Source: Brachypodium distachyon
Lineage: Eukaryota > Streptophyta > Magnoliopsida > Poales > Poaceae
Assembly (NCBI RefSeq): GCF_000005505.3
Contig: NC_016132.3
Location: 52,404,914-52,468,913, forward strand
DNA length: 64,000 nucleotides
Direction: 5' to 3'
The position numbers and the translations under genes were made by a program. The notes beneath the pieces were generated by a model. It was not told the DNA's origin. It saw nothing but the letters and a program-made list of their open reading frames with translations, and ran no database searches. Of this stretch, positions 12,008-21,919 are shown one piece after another. The first letter of the stretch is position 1. The number at the start of each line of letters is the position of its first letter.

Positions 12008-13330
12008 CAGTTAATGTGTGTGCAGCATTAATGATGAGCGACCGTATAAGACACTGCCGATTATTTGACCTGAAGTTAAGTACGTGGTTAATACATATTC
12101 TTTGTGCGAGAAGTACGTACAGATCGATGTTTACTTGCTCATTAATTTGAGCAGAGGAAGATGTTTTGTGTAATTGCAGTCAAAGGGCTAAGATTTCCGC
12201 TGAAGTTGACTTGTTGACTGCTGTCCGGCTCCTGTTTTTTTTCTTCTTCTAAGATTGCTCATTGGCATCAAGCAGGTGTTGACCGACCAAGAAGTATACG
12301 TAGGAACCCCCCGGTTTATCATCCACCTGTGTTAAGGGCTTACCCCAGACGTACGTACACTTGTTCTAAGATAAAAGGCTCAGCTACCTGTCTCGTTAGG
12401 TTTAAGTTAACAAGCCACCACTAACGCAGTCCGCAGAACATCACTCTGCTTCATAATAAGCACTACTTGGTGTTCAACTCTGGATCTCGTATATCAAGGT
12501 CACCTCGATCCTTTGATTAACACATGATGCTCCATTTAGATGGCCAATACTAGTACTGTACTTGTTTTCGTGCTATCACTTTGCTAGAAAAAAAAATCTG
12601 TGTCGATAATATTTCGAGCTCTTACATACTGCTTGGGTACTTGGAAAAAGGATAGCACAAACAATACGCATAGGTACCCTGTTGGATCGAAATGGTAATC
12701 TGCATGCCCAGTCTCCTCTTGACCTGTTACATGTGTTGCACATTTTGCCGATCTGTATGTGCAGTCCACTCCAACATCTCTTCCGGGAGTGATCCTAGAA
12801 ATCAATGCACGCGTCTGTTCCACGGTGTATGCATATTGATTGCAGGCTTGGAACACCTCATTACCATTTCCTATTTTGTCATATCAGATGAAGTATATAT
12901 TGACGTCCAGATCGAAGCGGGGCCTGATAGTTTTCTTTTCGTTTTTGAGGGAAACAGAAGGTGAATTGCGTACTGTGATAACATAATAAAAGCAAGAGTA
13001 CACAGCAGACAAGGTTACATATTGCTGTCTAATCGTTTCTCTTAGTTAAGCCTGCGTAGTTCTTTCTTCTAGCCGGCCCTATGAAACACCCCAGGTTCAG
13101 TTATTCATTTCGACAATGTCCATCTGTACAAGAGATGGATTCAGTAGAGTAGAGAAAACAACACCGGTCAACCTACTATCTAAGAATTTTTCTTCTTCTC
13201 ATCTGCAATTCTGCATATCAAAGGAGACGCACGGCACCGGTCAACAGATACCTTAAGGACTAAGAAAATCTATCAATGGATCCCCGTAACATTGTAAGCT
13301 GCATGCGTAGGACCACAATGAAGAAATGCC
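12008..13330. other. Spacer between WRKY-B and WRKY-C
   Basis: Contains the WRKY-B 3' region and the distal promoter of WRKY-C. The part from about 13230 to 13345 is similar to the sequence upstream of WRKY-D (about 21550-21645). It therefore belongs to the duplicated unit. No gene is seen. Confidence 0.5.
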
Positions 13331-13331
13331 C

Positions 13332-13343
13332 CCACCGTTGACA
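13332..13343 (+). promoter_or_regulatory. W-box core upstream of WRKY-C, conserved in WRKY-D
   Basis: CACCGTTGACAC contains the TTGAC core bound by WRKY proteins (family knowledge). The identical 12-mer occurs upstream of WRKY-D around 21629-21640. Auto- or cross-regulation is an inference. Confidence 0.45.
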
Positions 13344-13355
13344 CTGCGCTCAATA

Positions 13356-13466
13356 TACTCCTTCCGTCCCATATGAAATGACTCAAATTTGCCCAAATAC
13401 GAATGTATTTATACCAAAAAGTGTCTAGAACTCTAGATACATTTACTATTTCGTCACTTGTGAATA
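13356..13466. repeat. Stowaway MITE, degenerate, in the WRKY-C promoter
   Basis: The left end TACTCCTTCCGTCCCATATG and the core (CAAATTTGCCCAAATACGAATG, GTGTCTAGA) match the Stowaway copies elsewhere, but the right end has decayed. It sits between the conserved W-box and the TATA box. Confidence 0.6.
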
Positions 13467-13530
13467 AAAAGCGCTTGAATGATAAGCCGTGTCAAGGACA
13501 ATGCTTAGTACTTAGTACAGTGTCCGCCTC

Positions 13531-13538
13531 TATAAATA
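13531..13538 (+). promoter_or_regulatory. TATA box of WRKY-C
   Basis: TATAAATA lies 124 bp before the start codon in a CCTC-TATAAATA-TGG context. The equivalent bases are absent in WRKY-D. Confidence 0.6.
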
Positions 13539-13551
13539 TGGTTTGCTTCAT

Positions 13552-13571
13552 CAAGACGTCCCATAGCTACT
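13552..13571 (+). promoter_or_regulatory. 20-nt block conserved between WRKY-C and WRKY-D leaders
   Basis: CAAGACGTCCCATAGCTACT is identical at 13552-13571 and 21827-21846, just after the MITE in both genes. It contains GACGTC, an ACGT-core motif. It may be a regulatory or leader element, or simply unchanged duplicated sequence. Confidence 0.4.
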
Positions 13572-13661
13572 CGGGTCGACAGTTCACAAACTGATCAAAC
13601 TCCTACAGTACTTCCATTGTCGTACGGAGGCAGACCCAGCAAACCCAGAATCTCGATCGAG

Positions 13662-16062
13662 ATGGCACTTGGGCAATTAGAGGCTGTAGAACAACTGCGG
13701 CAAGAGCTCAACGGCGGGCAAGAACTCAGCGCCAGGCTCTGGGAGTTGATCAGCCACCCCCTCGATAGCGGTGGCCGGGAAGCGGCTTTGGAGATGATCA
13801 AACAGATCTCTCGGGTGTTCATGGTGTCTCTGTTCATGCTGAAGCCTGGCGACAGCAGTAGAGTAGGGGAAGCCAGGATGGTCGCGCCCGAGGTAACGAC
13901 GGAGAGGAGCATCCGTCGCCGTTCTCTGACAAAAGATAAACGCATCTGGTACACAACTCATGCTCCATCTTTAGTATTAGTACTTTCCTGGCATGTGGTT
14001 GCTTCATTTTTGGGTGATTCGGTAATCATTATTCTGTTGTTTCCCGTGGAATCTAGTAGCGGATCAGAAGATGTTACGCCCCCCAGAAATGGTAGACAAG
14101 ACATTACAGCCTCGCCATTCAAGGATGCTTGCCTATGGAGAAAATACGGGCAAAAGAACATTCATGATAGAATATTTCCAAGGTGAAGATATGGTTTTCC
14201 TAATTAATTTCCAGCTCTCCTATTTATCCTCAGTATGCATGGATGGCACTACAATTTCCCAACTTAAGGCTATCCTAAGGTCATTTGATTCCGTGAATTT
14301 TGTCACTGGCTAAAACTATACTAATACACTGTTTGCATGCTTGAAAGAAATAAACTAACCATGCAATTTTGTTGTACAGGTGCCTGGGGGTAATTTTTAA
14401 ATATAAATGGCAGCATATCGTAAGGAGATTCATATTTTCGCTAATCTTAGAAGTTCATAGAAAATCCAAAATTGTGAGATTGGTCTTTAAAAAATGAAAA
14501 TCAAGATCAGTACACAAAGGATGAAAACCTTGGTTATGAAATTTCGCATACATGCATAGAGCATAACCTTAGTTTGATTTTGGTTAAAATTTCAAAAAAA
14601 ATCACCCATTTACATATTCATTATTTATATTACATATTGAGGGTATTTCTGTTTTGCCACAAAAAATAGTCTAGCTAGTACTACCAAATATGCCACCAAA
14701 AGTTTTCACATTCCGGATATAGCTAGAAAATCTGTCGTTACTCCGGATTACCATTTCTGCTAGTTGGCTGAACGTTGACAATTTCCTATGGTTCAAAACT
14801 CACTTCTTTTAGAAATCCCAAGATAGTCCCAGACCTTGCCCCGAAATGTACATTGTTTGCAAAATCGTCAAATATTTAATCATGTTGAATGTGCCAAAGT
14901 AGAAGCAAAATGCTACCATAAGACATATTAAATGTTGCTGAAATATTGTCAGATTGATGAACATTGGCAGCGAGTAGCTAGCCTTTTCAGTCAATAGGGG
15001 CGAACTTGTACTATTTTAGTGGACGACTTCTCCAGTCAACAAGTGGTCAACCAAGACAAAAGATTTTTTTTTTTGGCAAATCAATTCCATGAATTTATTT
15101 CTGGAACTAGTGATATCCGACTATCTGAGAATGCATGAGCCAACAACTTGTTAACAACGTCTAAATTAGCTAAATGCGTGCAGCAGCAAGCAATAATTTC
15201 GACATGTCAATTGCTCTGTGTGTACAGGTACTACTACAAATGCATGTTTAGCCATCAGCGTGGTTGCAGGGCGAAGAAGCGAGTGCGGCAACAGGACAGC
15301 AGCGCCGGCGAGGGCCGTCCAATTTTTCAGGTCACCTACGTGAACGAACACACGTGCCAAGGTGTTCCGCTTCGACACGAAAACACCATCACTGCGACGA
15401 ATAACCCGACAAGGAACGCCGGTTACGCCGGCAGCTTTGCTCCTCCGAACCACGGAGCCGGATTCGGCAACGACGCGTTGGTCTCGTGCCTCGCCATGGT
15501 CCTGGGCGGAGCTTCAGCTCCTAATTCGTCGTCGTCCTCCTCCTCCTTCCTGCCGCCGTGCGTCCAAGCGAGCATGAGTGATCCGGCGGCGGCGTACGTG
15601 CCGGACGGCGGGCATTCTTACCCGAGCCTGCAGCTGGAGTACTTCAGCATGGGCCTGGATGACGAGATGGCGACGGAGACAAAGGAGACGTCCTTCTTCT
15701 CGTGCGGCTCGCCATTTCCATTTACTCCCATTGCTGAGGAGGCCTCAGGCTCAGCTCCAGTTCCATCGTTGTTGCCGTCGCCGCCCGTGGAAGCGATCTC
15801 GAGTGATCCGGCGGCCGGTGGAGAATATTGGGCGAGCCTGGACCAGATGACGGAGATGAATTTCTCGTGCGGTACGCTATTTCCTCCCGTGGAGGAAGCA
15901 CGTTCCATGGGCTACTCCGATGGGATGTCGCGCGGTTCGTGGACACAGATCCACCAGGAGCAGCCTGAGTACTTCCCCTCCGAGCTGCCGCCGGCGGCGT
16001 CCTCGTCGTCATTCTCGTCAGTGGCGTGGCCGTCTTTTGACGTCAACGAACGATGGGGGTGA
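13662..16062 (+). CDS. WRKY-C: WRKY group III transcription factor, 3 exons
   Basis: Exons 13662-13948, 14058-14182 and 15228-16062 give 415 residues. I chose the ATG at 13662 because WRKY-D starts at the matching place and its first exon has the same length (287 bp). The N-terminal region has the leucine-rich helical pattern usual in group III (EQLRQELNGGQELSARLWEL). LWRKYGQKNI has its Trp at 123. Zinc ligands are C143 and C151 (X7) then H179 and C181, with an enlarged C-X27-H-X-C spacing. The long C-terminal region contains a degenerate internal repeat: SDPAA and SCG-PFP blocks occur twice. The exon 2 acceptor is TAGTAG, so two adjacent sites are possible. Tandem paralogue of WRKY-D. Confidence 0.92.
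14183..15227 (+). other. Second intron of WRKY-C
   Basis: A 1045-bp intron in phase 2 within the WRKY domain. Parts are similar to the matching intron of WRKY-D, for example the stretches near 14430-14570 and 22950-23100. It carries no MITE as clear as those in WRKY-D. Confidence 0.6.
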
Positions 16063-16183
16063 CAGACTGACAGGTGGTTCTCGACGTGGAATATATGCGT
16101 TGAGATATGGTTTAATATTTGAGTGACCACGTGCACTTCGGCAACGGCGACCACCCTTACAAATGTAATGGTGACGATGATAA

Positions 16184-16290
16184 TTACTCCTTTGGTCCAT
16201 AAATAGTTGTAGATCTAGTTTTTTCTTAAGTCAAACTTTTTTAACTTTGACCAACTTTGTTGAAAAAGTAGCAACGCACTTTGATGAGAG
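16184..16290. repeat. Half of a Stowaway-like MITE
   Basis: It begins TACTCCTTTGGTCCATAAAT and continues AAGTCAAACTTTTTTAACTTTGACC, as the left half of a Stowaway element would. The right half is missing: the LTR retroelement starts directly after it. Confidence 0.5.
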
Positions 16291-16291
16291 A

Positions 16292-16885
16292 AGGATATCG
16301 ACTACCCCTGCTATTTCACCAACTCCATATATTCTGAAGTTTGAATCTTTTTGCGTTGAAGTTTTCGCTAAGAAAGAGGTGAAGCCCAATTTTAAAACAC
16401 CACCAGTTTTGAAGTTTGGTTCGGTTTAGGGTTTGATTTGTTCGAGTTTTTTATTTCCTTAAAGTCAGAAGTGTTTTACTTTGCTTTTGTTTGATGGTTT
16501 TTGGGCCTGTCCAAAACCACTTTTGAGTCAGCCTTTGGGCCATAGTTGTGGCGTGGGCCCTGTCCCACCCGATTAGGGTTAGAGTCACCCTATAAAGGGT
16601 TTTTGGTAGCCGTGTTTGTAGGGGGGTTGAATTTTCGAGATTAAGAATAGATCAGAAAAGTCTCAATGTTTGGGGGCGCATGTCGTCGTGTTTGCTTGCT
16701 GATCTTGAAGATCTGATGTTATGTTCTGCGGTGGAGTTGATTCTAATCAGTTCCAAGTGAGCAATTGGAGGAATTTGATCTGGATTACTTCAGATTGATT
16801 TCGCTCGGTTGCTGATCTGCTTGTTCGCCGATCGCCGTGAAAGATTGGTCCTAAAAACCCTTTTGGATCACGTTGAACCTTATCA
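16292..16885 (+). repeat. 5' LTR
   Basis: It starts at the GATATCGACT block and ends in CCTTATCA just before the primer binding site. It is nearly identical to the copy at 18995-19589. The exact first base is uncertain because the usual TG start is not present. Confidence 0.8.
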
Positions 16886-17181
16886 TCTTGGTATCAGATT
16901 CGTCGGGTTTCTCACGGCGATTCTCTGCTAAGAATTATCTACTGGGAGTCCTCGTCCGATTCCGCCTAGAAGTCCGCGTCCGATTCCGCTTGGGAGTCCT
17001 TGTCCGAGTCGGCGCCTGGGAGTTTTTTCGTTCTAGACACCCCGTTTGAGTCGTATTCCTCCTGGACTCTTTGGCCGCCACCCTAGATAAAGATTGGATC
17101 CTGATCTGTTCCGATCCTACCGATCTGAAGATTGCCATTGCCACCGTACCACTGCAGATTTTCTCCTCCTTCTTTGCACGA

Positions 17182-19039
17182 GATGGTGACTTCCAAGACC
17201 AGGGAAAATTCCGTCGTCGCTACAGATGAGCCACAGGAACTCGAACCGCCTGTTTTTGCTGCAGATTTGGCTCCCAATGTTCGGACTGGTTGTGATAGCA
17301 CTTGCAATTTTATTCGTCGGAGTCATGTCGCGCTGACGGAACAGATTGCACAGTTAGCTACCTGGATGGATGCATTGGGCGATCCTCCTGCCCGTGCACA
17401 ACCTCATGACGTGGTTCATCGCCGACCTGCCGAACAGCAAAATCGTCACCAAGCGGGCGACGCTGCTGATGGAGAGCTTGACTATGATGCACCAGATCAG
17501 CGCCCATTTGTTGCACGTCCTGCAGGCGCTCTTCGTGGACAACCACCTGTTCGTGATCAAGTTGGTCATGCTGTTCGCGTTCCACATGATGATGGTGGTT
17601 TTGGGCGTATCAAATTGTCCATACCTCCGTTCTCGGGTGATCGTGGACCGGAAGATTATTTGGAGTGGGAGATGCGTATGGATCAGATTTTTGCTTCCTA
17701 TCATTATAGCGAGGAAAGGAGACTTCAACTTGTTGCAGTTGAATTCACCGATTATGTGCTGATTTGGTGGAATCAGATTCTTCGTATGCATACTCGCCCA
17801 ACATCGTGGAGAGGTATGAAATACCTCATGCGACATTGCTTCGTTTCTGACCATTACAAGAGAGATATGTACAATAAATTGCAACAGCTCACTCAAAGCA
17901 CAAAATATGTGGATGAGTACTACAAAGAGATGGAGTTGCTGATGATCTGTACAGGAACAAGGGAGGACCCAAAGGCCACAATGTCTTGATTCTTTAATGG
18001 CCTGAATATTGAGGTGCAAGATCGTGTGGAGATGGTTAGCTATTATGATATTCAGGATCTTGTGCATCAAGCTGAGCGTGCGGAGCAACAATTCAAGCGA
18101 CGTCAAGCTGTAGCTCCTGCAAATTCATGATGTCATGCATAGACCGAGGTTGCTGGTTCTAGTGCTAAGCCGACACCTTCGTCACGCTCCAATCCTGTTT
18201 CTCCCAATGAGGCGCTAAAATCTGGAGTGTCCAAAGCTGCACCTAGTACACACTCCACCTCTTACATTGAGTGTTTTACTTGTGGAGGCTGAGGACACAT
18301 GAGGCGTGATTGCCCTAACACAAAAAGGGTGATGCTTACACAAGATGGCTATGTTTCTGCTAGTGATGATGACAAGGTTGATGTGCCATTTGCTGTGGAG
18401 TCGGAAGATCATGATAACTTCGATGTGTATCCCAAGGATGCTGCTCCTAATTGCACTAATTTGATGGTGCAGCGTGTACCCAAAGATCGCATAGAAGGAC
18501 AAGGACATCACTGGAATATATTTCAAACCCAATGCACAGTCCAGAACACCGCTTGCAAGATGATTATCGATGGTGAAAGCTACACCAATATTGTTAGCAA
18601 CAGTTTGGTGGATTCTCTTTCATTGCCTACATGGAAACACCCACAGCCACATTGTGTTCAGTGGTTGTACAATTTCGGGAAGATGAAGGTGACACATAAG
18701 GTGCGCCTGAAATTTTCGGTGGGTACTTATGAGGACATGGTGGTCTGCGATGTTTTGCCTATGGATGCTTGTCATGTGCTGCTAGGCCGTTCGTGGCAAA
18801 TTGATAAACGTACCACGCATCAAGGCAGATCCAATGTTTATTCTTTGTGGCATCAAGAGAAGCGTCATTTGTTGCAGCCTATGTATGACAAAGATATTAA
18901 GGTGGCTACGTTTGCTGTGAAGACGAAGAAGATCCAACAAGCAAAGTCGAAACCGAGGACGGTTTCCTCTCAAGTTGGGGGGGATGATGAGGGGAGGATA
19001 TCGACTGCCCTGCTATTTCACCAACTCCATATATTCTAA
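17182..19039 (+). pseudogene. Degenerate gag-protease reading frame of the LTR element
   Basis: The frame starts at ATG 17182 (MVTSKTREN) and encodes a Ty3-type gag (IPPFSGDRGPEDYLEWEMRM, then the LTQSTKYVDEYYKEMELL segment) up to a TGA at 17987. Similarity continues in the same frame after the stop (FFNGLNIEVQDRVEM). Further stops occur near 18128 and 18140. A fourth interrupts the CCHC knuckle (CFTCGG-stop-GHMRRDC) at 18290. From 18299 an open part encodes a retropepsin-like domain with IIDGESYTNIVS at the active-site position and a CHVLLGRSWQ flap-end motif. The frame then runs into the LTR. At least four stops mean it is not expressed as one polyprotein. Confidence 0.85.
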
Positions 19040-19589
19040 AGTTTGGATCTTTTTGCGTTGAAGTTTTCGCTAAGGAAGAGGTGAAGCCCAATTTTAGAAC
19101 ACCACCAGTTTTGAAGTTTGGTTCGGTTTAGGGTTTGAGTTGTTCGAGTCTTTTATTTCCTTAAAGTCAGAAGTGTTTTACTTTGCTTTTGTTTGATGGT
19201 TTTTGGGCCTGTCCAAAACCACTTTTGAGTCAGCCTTTGGGCCGTAGTTGTGGCGTGGGCCCTGTCCCACCCGATTAGGATTAGAGTCACCCTATAAAAG
19301 GTTTTTGGTAGCCGTCTTTGTAGGAGGAGTTGAATTTTTGAGATTAAGAATAGATCAGAAAAGTCCCAATGTTTGGGGGTGCATATCGTCGTGTTTACTT
19401 GCTGATCTTGAAGATCTGATGTTATGTTCTGCGGTGGAGTTGATTCTAATCAGTTCCAACGTGAGCAAATGGAGGGATTTGATCTGGATTACTTCAGATT
19501 GATTTCGCTCGGTTGCTGATATGCTTGTTCGCCGATCGCCGTGAAAGATTGGGCCTAAAAACCCTTTTGTATCACGTTGATCCTTATCA
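18995..19589 (+). repeat. 3' LTR
   Basis: Direct copy of 16292-16885 with about 26 differences counted by eye, mainly single-base changes and two single-base indels. It ends CCTTATCA. Confidence 0.8.
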
Positions 19590-19823
19590 CACTCTCTCTG
19601 TTCCATACTATAAGGCGTCCACGCATTTCGAAGTCTAACTTTGACCATCAATTAGACGAACAAAATGTGAATTATGTGTTACAAAAATTATATCACTATC
19701 TGAAAGAAGTTTCAGATGGTTTAATTTTTATAATACATAATTCACATTTGGTTGGTCTAATTGTTGGTCAAAGCAAAATCTCGAAATGCGTGCGTGCCTT
19801 ATATTATGGAACGGAGGGAGTAT
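19590..19823. repeat. Long Stowaway/mariner-type MITE
   Basis: A 234-bp near-perfect palindrome. The left arm reads CTCTCTGTTCCATACTATAAG and GCATTTCGAAGTCTAACTTTG. The right arm reads CTTATATTATGGAACGGAGG preceded by CTCGAAATGCG. It abuts the end of the 3' LTR. Confidence 0.8.
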
Positions 19824-21628
19824 ATGACATCGAATCTATATATTACGTATATTATGAAACTGCATTTCAAAACGGATCTAACAATGCTAATTTGGGTTCA
19901 TAAATGTTGCTGCATTTTTCAATAAAGTTGGTCGACCTTTGATATCTTTGACTTGGGACAAACTAACTAGCAATACAGAGTATTGACATTTATTGTGCGT
20001 GCATTTTGAGCACCGTAAGGCTGTTATTAACTGAGGTGAGATTGGGGGCAAACAAAATCCGGTTTTGCTATTTCTTAGACGATAGAGAAGTAACTATTTC
20101 TTAGTCGATGGTAACAACATTTTGATTCAATCATTGAGATTCGGATAAGATTAATGTAGCTCTCATGGATAAGATAATCTTGATTGTATGGTTACGATTG
20201 TTAACTGAGAAATAACTATTTCTTATAGAGAAATAGACACTCCCAGCAAAATTACCGTTCAGTAACTAAAACCATGGGCTAAAAACTTGGAATAATTTTT
20301 TTTACATGGGTTTGTGCTTCGTTCCAAAGGTAGTTTAGACTTTTCAGACTTGACTCGAAACGCATGTGCAACTCCGGTCAAGTGCTTCTCTCCGCCTCTC
20401 CGGTCAGGGCTCGATTCCAACTTAGTTTGGGGAAATTGCAGACCAACAAGTTTTTGCTGAACTTCCACCTTTTTTGGCCTTTAGTTTGTTACTCCCATTG
20501 TTAGACTACAAGTTTACCCTTGTTTGCTTTATGATAATCTCTTCTTTTTTGAGATGAAAATCTCCTCCTTGCCATCGTTAGCCGGGCGCGAACACGAGCG
20601 TGTCCCGACGGGGCGGCGTCGAGGGTGCGATAACCGTGAACGTGAAGCCAGCAGCGGCAAATTGAAGATGGCAATTAATGAGTGCATGCATGGCGATATG
20701 GCGACGACGACTCGAGTCACTGGACCCCTTCTGCTTCCCAATCGATCGCCCGAGTCTACGCCGGAGCGGGACCAGGCAGGCATGGGCGGTCAAGGCTCAC
20801 GGAGGTCGTAGGAAAGCATGTTTTGTGGTCATCTCATCTCACCGAGAAGGAGTGAAGGACACAGGAACAGACCGTGGAAACTGGAGACGGAAAGGGAAAG
20901 AAAGCAACGTGTACTGGCTCACCATGCGTGCTCGATTCACCGACGACGACGGCGGTCTTGTCGCCAACGGATCCCCATTGTTTTGGAGTGTCCTATTCCA
21001 AGTAGTACGGATGTACACGGAGCGGCGTCATTCGACCGCTGGTTGTGCCGGTCTTGTCCGACAGTCTATCACAGTATCCCACCACGGTGCTGCTATGTGT
21101 ATTTAGACCATTTGTGGGTAATGTAGACCTGCACGGTGCTCAACGTCAGCATAAAAATGCAATTCAAGGGCGGAGATCACTGTCTTGGACCGTTAAGCAT
21201 GTTGGTGACAGACAGTCAACTCGTGACCGGGCATTAGAGCAGGTGCCGTAGAGTGTAGCATACCTGTAGCTTGTAGGATCGAAACGGTAGTTTCCCTCTT
21301 GACCGACCAGCCCCATGTCTTGTACTCCCTCAATTTTGCGCTAAAATCATAGCAAGTATTTAAGTAACGGAAAGAGTATTTTTTGTCGATCTGCCCGTCC
21401 AGTTCGATCGCCCAGGGGTCCCGCCCGACGTCGCGATAAACACGTCTATTCCACGTACCGTGTTACATTTTCTTCTATCAAAATAACACCACGGCTGAGG
21501 TATGAAACAAAAAGAAACTTAAATGTGCGTAGCTCTGCATCTACCATGCAAGAAGACGCGTCAACCTAAGAAAATCTATAGATAGATCCATCTGTAGTTG
21601 CAGAGGACCAGCATCAAATGCTTCCATG
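19824..21628. other. Spacer upstream of WRKY-D
   Basis: Holds one copy of a dispersed repeat (20059-20250) and, from about 21550, the promoter region shared with WRKY-C. The GC-rich stretch 20580-21250 has open frames in several phases but none resembles a known protein. Confidence 0.45.
20059..20250. repeat. Dispersed repeat with CTATTTCTTAG ends, copy 1
   Basis: It begins GGTTTTGCTATTTCTTAGAC and ends in a GAGAAATAG block, roughly inverted. A second copy lies at 34499-34713, sharing GATAACAACATTTTTATTCAA-like and GTACGATTGT segments. The short size and terminal symmetry suggest a MITE family. Confidence 0.5.
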
Positions 21629-21662
21629 CACCGTTGACACCGATGATCAACATATATATAAA
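21629..21662 (+). promoter_or_regulatory. WRKY-D promoter: W-box core and TATA-like run
   Basis: CACCGTTGACAC (W-box core TTGAC at 21634-21638) is followed by TATATATAAA at 21653-21662. The MITE at 21695-21811 lies between this TATA-like run and the start codon at 21920. A weaker TATATTA occurs at 21813, after the MITE. Confidence 0.4.
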
Positions 21663-21694
21663 CTAGTGAACGAAAGGATTGCTTCTCTCCGTAC

Positions 21695-21811
21695 TACTCC
21701 CTCTGATGCTAAATTCTTGACTCAAATTTAGTCAAATATAAATGTTTCTATTTTTAAAAAGCGTTTAGATACATGTAATATTTCGACAATAATTTAGAAT
21801 CGGAGGGAGTA
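21695..21811. repeat. Stowaway MITE in the WRKY-D promoter or leader
   Basis: TACTCCCTCTGATGCTAAAT on the left, AATCGGAGGGAGTA on the right, and a TTTAGATACATGTAATATTTCG core. It occupies the same relative place as the degenerate copy in WRKY-C, so the insertion may predate the gene duplication. Confidence 0.8.
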
Positions 21812-21919
21812 GTATATTAGCTTCACCAAGACGTCCCATAGCTACTTGATCCACCAAACCCAGACTTCCTACTTCAGTGTTATAGCGAAGCAGTACCAAA
21901 CCTCAGGATCTCGAGATTC

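Larger units (their letters stand above)
16292..19589 (+). mobile_element. Non-autonomous Ty3/gypsy-like LTR retrotransposon with gag-protease only (TR-GAG-like)
   Basis: Two long direct repeats (about 16292-16885 and 18995-19589, some 594 bp) flank an internal region of 2.1 kb. The primer binding site TGGTATCAGA at 16889 matches the initiator Met-tRNA type. A purine-rich tract (GGGGGGATGATGAGGGGAGG) precedes the 3' LTR. By eye the two LTRs differ at about 26 positions. Internally there are gag, a CCHC zinc knuckle and an aspartic protease, but no reverse transcriptase, RNase H or integrase between protease and polypurine tract. It would need enzymes from another element to move. No target-site duplication is evident. 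It separates the tandem genes WRKY-C and WRKY-D. Confidence 0.85.

Noticed and set aside
15148..15227. Start of WRKY-C exon 3 at an ATG-like codon at 15148
   Set aside because: The upstream codons are intron; the acceptor TGTACAG at 15227 joins in phase to the WRKY half-domain.
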